Assembly (NCBI GenBank): GCA_009925965.1
Contig: RFPW01000087.1
Location: 1 to 8,238, forward strand
DNA: 8,238 nucleotides
Source of the DNA: Betaproteobacteria bacterium
Lineage (GTDB): Bacteria; Pseudomonadota; Gammaproteobacteria; Burkholderiales; Burkholderiaceae_E
Direction of reading: 5' to 3'
Shown: in pieces, positions 5,856-8,238 of the stretch
Numbering within the stretch: the stretch's first letter is position 1
Layout of the letters: every line of letters begins with the position of its first letter
Position numbers and translations under genes: made by a program
Notes under the pieces: generated by a model
Database searches by the model: none
Told to the model about the DNA's origin: nothing
The model's input: the letters and a program-made list of their open reading frames with translations, nothing else

Positions 5856-7033
5856 AGAAATGTCTCCGAATTTTTTAGGCGCAACAAGAAACGTTCACAA
5901 CGGGCCAATTGTTCCAGACTTACGAATTCATCGGCCTGATGTGCTTGAGAAATATCACCGGGTCCGCACACCACGGTGTCAATCCCGGCGCGTTGAAAAA
6001 GACCGGCCTCGGTGCCAAATGCAACCACAGTCGTCGCCTCAGTTTCGGCCAGGTACTGTGCAAGACGGACCGCCGCGCGGTCAGGGGTGGTCAGGAACGA
6101 CGGGCAGGACGCGAAATTCTCAAAACTGAAACCGGCAGTGGCCTCAACGGATTTCATTGCCGGCTCGAGTTCGGCTGCCCGATCGAGAACCTGCCGCTGC
6201 ATCGCCACATCATCAGTCCCGGGAAGATTTCGAAATTCATAGTGAATTCGGCAGTCCTCAGGTACCACGTTGTCTGCAATGCCGCCCGCGATAACCGCCA
6301 CCGCTGCCGTACTGTGGGGTACGTCGTAATCCCGATTAAATGGCCCTTCTGCGCGCCAGCGATCCGCCATATCGGCGATGTGCGCGACCAGACGGGCGCC
6401 GGCCTCAATCGCATTGACGGCGAATGGGGTTTGAGCCGAGTGGGCAGCCTTCCCGCGCACACAGCAGCGCCAGCGCTGGATGCCCTTGTGGGCAATCGCT
6501 GGGATCATCCGGGTGGGTTCGCCCACGATACAGAGTCGCGGCTCCAGGTCTTCATCCCGCAAGTCTGCAATCAGTCCCTGGACGCCAACACAGCCGACTT
6601 CTTCATCGTAGGAAAACGCATAGTGAACGGCGAACGGCAGATCAGCTTCCAGAAAATGGCTAGCGTGCGCCACCGACAGGCCAATAAATCCTTTCATGTC
6701 TGCGCTGCCACGGCCGTAGAGTCGGCCGTCCCGGATCACCGGATCGAGCGGATCGGTGCTCCAGGCTTGCCCATCCCAAGGCACCGTATCGGTATGGCCT
6801 GACAAAATGATGCCGTTGGGTTTGCCCTCGCCCAGCGTTGCAAAGAGATTGGCCTTGCGCCGTTCCGCATCCCAGGTCAACCGCAGCGGAACCTTGAGCG
6901 TCCGCAAATGATCGGCGACACACTCAATGAGTTCGAGGTTGGAGTGGTGACTGACGGTGTTGATGCGCACGAGTCGTCGTGCCCATTCGAGACCGTCCGC
7001 GCTGGGGTCAATAGTCGATTGCATAGCCGTCAC
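5852..7033 (-). CDS. M20 family deacylase, acetylornithine deacetylase (ArgE)-like
   Basis: The 393-residue protein is a complete two-metal M20 amidohydrolase. The expected ligands and catalytic residues are present: SGHTDTVP (H80, with D82), GRGSADMKG (bridging D112), DEEVGC (general base E144 and ligand E145), VGEPT (E172) and GPGDISQAHQADE (H365). RGKAAHSAQ (193-201) lies in the dimerisation domain. Sequence features such as WDGQAWSTDP and GTEAGLFQ match ArgE and its paralogues, which remove an acyl group from N-acetylornithine or another N-acyl amino acid. No other arginine gene is nearby, and the partners are catabolic oxidoreductases, so an N-acyl amino acid or related amide of this pathway is a likelier substrate than acetylornithine. 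The GTG at 7033 is preferred because GAGG lies 5 bases upstream; an ATG three codons later (7024) is possible. It starts 7 bases after the stop of the ketimine reductase gene, and its stop overlaps the next start by 4 bases. Confidence 0.93.
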   Translation of the reverse strand: MTAMQSTIDPSADGLEWARRLVRINTVSHHSNLELIECVADHLRTLKVPLRLTWDAERRKANLFATLGEGKPNGIILSGHTDTVPWDGQAWSTDPLDPVIRDGRLYGRGSADMKGFIGLSVAHASHFLEADLPFAVHYAFSYDEEVGCVGVQGLIADLRDEDLEPRLCIVGEPTRMIPAIAHKGIQRWRCCVRGKAAHSAQTPFAVNAIEAGARLVAHIADMADRWRAEGPFNRDYDVPHSTAAVAVIAGGIADNVVPEDCRIHYEFRNLPGTDDVAMQRQVLDRAAELEPAMKSVEATAGFSFENFASCPSFLTTPDRAAVRLAQYLAETEATTVVAFGTEAGLFQRAGIDTVVCGPGDISQAHQADEFVSLEQLARCERFLLRLKNSETFL

Positions 7034-7038
7034 TTTAG

Positions 7039-7042
7039 CCTC
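7039..7042 (-). promoter_or_regulatory. Ribosome binding site favouring GTG 7033 for the deacylase gene
   Basis: GAGG overlaps the TGA stop (7041-7043) of the upstream gene and lies 5 bases before the GTG at 7033. It would be 14 bases from the alternative ATG at 7024, too far, so the GTG is the better start. Confidence 0.5.
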
Positions 7043-7958
7043 AATGGATGGCTACGCGGGCGGCGGCAAGATCCCATGCCGCACAACCGACGGTTTTGAA
7101 CACGCGCGGACGGGTCGGCGGTGCCGCTTGCGGCAGGATTTCAGCCAGCGCTCTGACGACGGTCCAGTCAATGTTGGCTTGAATCAGATCGCCCGCTTCG
7201 TGTGGAGCGCCACCTGGATCGTCAACAAATATTTCGCTGGCATGAATGATTTCGGATGACAGCTCGGCGGCTTCGGGGCGAAACGCGCCGACCGCAATGA
7301 TCAGACAATCGAGGCATGCAGCCTCCGTGTACACCGGGGTGGAGCTGGTCGTGCAGGTGATCACAACGTCCCACGGGTTATCAAGATGCGGCCGTGCCCA
7401 GGCGAGATCCAAGTGAGACTGCTGACGCTGAAAGTGGTCTTCGTTGTCTTTGGTAAGACCCCGAACGCCGATCTGAATGCCGGGGTAAAGCGCCGCGAGC
7501 GCTTCGACATGCCCGCGAGCCTGCGTGCCCGTCCCGATCACCAGCGCGCGGTTGATCGTGCGGGGGCCTAAGGCCCGCAGTCCTAACATCGACATGGCAG
7601 CGGTGCGGCGGCCTGTGACCGTTGCGCCATCTAGTATCAATCGCGTCGCACCACTCTGACCATCGAGGATCGCGAGTTGTCCGAGGATGGTCGGGAGACC
7701 CAACGCTTTGTTCTGCGGTGCGACGGTAATCAGTTTGTGGGCGACGAGGTCATCGGCTACGGCCGGCATGCTCAGTAACATGGCGCCACCTGACATGGGT
7801 ACGACCTGGCGCTCAGGGCAACGGATTTTGTCAGCTGCAAGCTCGAGAACCGCGACTTGGAGTGCGTCGACCAGTTTGGGAAACGGCAGCCTTGCTTCTG
7901 TCTCGACCGCGTTCAACCAGGGGATTGCACCGGATCCGGATGTTGCAGTGAGTTCCAT
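7041..7958 (-). CDS. Ornithine cyclodeaminase/mu-crystallin family protein, probably a ketimine (pyrroline-2-carboxylate) reductase
   Basis: The 305-residue protein has the family plan: R50 and K75 (PERQVVP, AHKLITV) at the positions of the carboxylate-binding Arg and active-site Lys, LDGATVTGRRTAA (109-121), the Rossmann loop VIGTGTQARGH (140-150), and the C-terminal VFKTVGCAAWDLAAA (286-300). In true ornithine cyclodeaminase the loop after the sixth strand carries a catalytic Asp (GGDCPGKTEL); here it is VGAFRPEAAEL (223-233), with no Asp. That argues against deaminating cyclisation of ornithine and for NAD(P)H reduction of a cyclic imine such as delta1-pyrroline-2-carboxylate, as in mu-crystallin and LhpI-type enzymes; alanine or opine dehydrogenase activity is another option. 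Length is slightly short for the family (310-350). ATG 7958 is the first possible start after the upstream in-frame stop at 8037-8039 (no other ATG, GTG or TTG between), although it lacks a visible Shine-Dalgarno. It is the first gene of the operon. Confidence 0.9.
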   Translation of the reverse strand: MELTATSGSGAIPWLNAVETEARLPFPKLVDALQVAVLELAADKIRCPERQVVPMSGGAMLLSMPAVADDLVAHKLITVAPQNKALGLPTILGQLAILDGQSGATRLILDGATVTGRRTAAMSMLGLRALGPRTINRALVIGTGTQARGHVEALAALYPGIQIGVRGLTKDNEDHFQRQQSHLDLAWARPHLDNPWDVVITCTTSSTPVYTEAACLDCLIIAVGAFRPEAAELSSEIIHASEIFVDDPGGAPHEAGDLIQANIDWTVVRALAEILPQAAPPTRPRVFKTVGCAAWDLAAARVAIH

Positions 7959-8030
7959 TAGCGCAGACGCTTTAAAATCGCTCTTCGGATCGGATGAGCC
8001 AAGGCTTTGAAAATCAGGTTCATGTTTGGC

Positions 8031-8058
8031 ATTTTTTCAAATAAAAAGACATTGTCAA
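8031..8058 (-). promoter_or_regulatory. Candidate sigma70 promoter of the seven-gene operon
   Basis: A perfect TTGACA (8053-8058, minus strand) is followed after 16 bases by AAAAAT (8031-8036, 4 of 6 matches to TATAAT). Transcription would start near 8024, about 65 bases before the ATG at 7958. The whole 7959-8072 gap is clearly more AT-rich than the genes around it and also has to serve the divergent gene. A weaker plus-strand candidate is TTCATG (8019-8024), 17 bases, TAAAAA (8042-8047). Prediction is by eye only. Confidence 0.4.
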
Positions 8059-8060
8059 TG
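8050..8060. promoter_or_regulatory. 11-base palindrome in the divergent promoter region, possible operator
   Basis: CATTG (8050-8054) and CAATG (8056-8060) are perfect inverted arms around a single T. The element covers the TTGACA of the operon promoter and lies just upstream of the preferred start of the divergent gene. A regulator bound here could control both directions. No regulator gene is visible in the window, and an 11-base palindrome can occur by chance. Confidence 0.3.
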
Positions 8061-8072
8061 ATCGGTGTTTCC

Positions 8073-8238
8073 ATGAATCATCATTTCTCGCCGGACCCCG
8101 CGACGCTTGCCACGCTGGATCGGATTCGAGCCAGTGCCGCCCAACTGCGCTGCCCCGATGCGTTCTGGTCCTTGCGAGCCGTCGTCGAGAAAGGCCAGGT
8201 CTTCTCGGTGCGCCGGGGGGTCCCCGAACCGCTCGCGG
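8073..8238 (+). CDS. N-terminal fragment of a possible TldD/PmbA family protein, cut by window end
   Basis: An open frame runs from the ATG at 8073 to the end of the window (55 codons plus one base) with no stop and codon use like the neighbouring genes (G/C-rich third positions). The readable part contains a helix-like stretch (ATLATLDRIRASAAQL), then FWSLRAVVEKGQVFSVRRGVPEPLA. That pattern of a strand, a short turn, 'SVR.G' and a following acidic residue resembles the start of TldD/PmbA family proteins, whose members form metalloprotease pairs acting on unfolded or modified peptides. With only 55 residues and no HExxxH motif in view the call is tentative. An in-frame ATG at 8058 would add five residues but lies inside the palindrome and the opposing TTGACA; the ATG at 8073 has GGTG 5 bases upstream. 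It is transcribed divergently from the seven-gene operon across an AT-rich gap. Confidence 0.5.
   Translation, partial: MNHHFSPDPATLATLDRIRASAAQLRCPDAFWSLRAVVEKGQVFSVRRGVPEPLA

Noticed and set aside
4803..5939. Long plus-strand open frame of 378 codons
   Set aside because: It lies opposite the well-supported CurA-like reductase gene, its translation shows no recognisable motif, and such antisense frames are common in G/C-rich coding DNA.
5909..6802. Plus-strand open frame of 297 codons
   Set aside because: It is antisense to the M20 deacylase, which has every catalytic motif; the plus-strand product is rich in His, Arg and Gly with no domain-like pattern.
2339..7958. Ectoine/hydroxyectoine gene cluster
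   Set aside because: The EctD-like and ornithine-cyclodeaminase-like genes suggested it, but there is no ectA, ectB, ectC, ectoine hydrolase (eutD) or Asp-kinase gene, and the deacylase is ArgE-like instead of the aspartoacylase type.

Overview
This window looks like part of the chromosome of a heterotrophic proteobacterium, most likely a betaproteobacterium of the Burkholderiales. That assignment rests on the moderately high G+C, dense gene packing, frequent GTG starts, and protein types (a LivK-type periplasmic binding protein, NnrU, SAF-fused dehydrogenase, CurA-type reductase) that are common there. It is an inference from sequence feel, not from a marker gene. I see no rRNA, tRNA, CRISPR array, insertion sequence or phage gene.

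Layout. Eight genes lie on the minus strand, and one truncated gene starts at the right edge on the plus strand. In transcription order (right to left) the minus-strand genes are: a mu-crystallin/ornithine-cyclodeaminase-family ketimine reductase (7041-7958); an ArgE-like M20 deacylase (5852-7033); a CurA-like zinc-free medium-chain reductase (4812-5855); a short-chain dehydrogenase (3866-4801); an NnrU-family membrane protein (3241-3873); an EctD-like PhyH dioxygenase (2339-3211); a homoserine-dehydrogenase-like oxidoreductase with a C-terminal SAF domain (999-2336); and, after a 179-base gap, the periplasmic binding protein of a branched-chain amino acid/amide-type ABC transporter (1-819, C-terminus missing). 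From 7958 to 999 neighbours overlap or are at most 29 bases apart, so this is very probably one seven-gene transcript. Four consecutive genes in it start with GTG, and stop and start codons are interlocked. The binding-protein gene has its own candidate promoter.

The divergent gene at the right edge (from about 8073) resembles the N-terminus of a TldD/PmbA-family protein, but only 55 codons are visible. The roughly 100-base divergent gap is AT-rich, carries a consensus TTGACA on the operon strand, and has an 11-base palindrome over it.

How the genes may work together. A deacylase, a ketimine reductase, an ene-reductase, two further NAD(P)-dependent oxidoreductases, a 2-oxoglutarate-dependent hydroxylase and a solute-binding protein together read as an uptake and catabolic (or tailoring) pathway for a small nitrogen-containing compound, perhaps an N-acylated amino or cyclic imino acid. 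None of the classic partner genes for arginine synthesis, ectoine synthesis or breakdown, or denitrification is present, so the usual annotations of argE, ectD, ocd and nnrU should not be taken literally. The substrate is unknown to me, and this operon is the main candidate for something undescribed.
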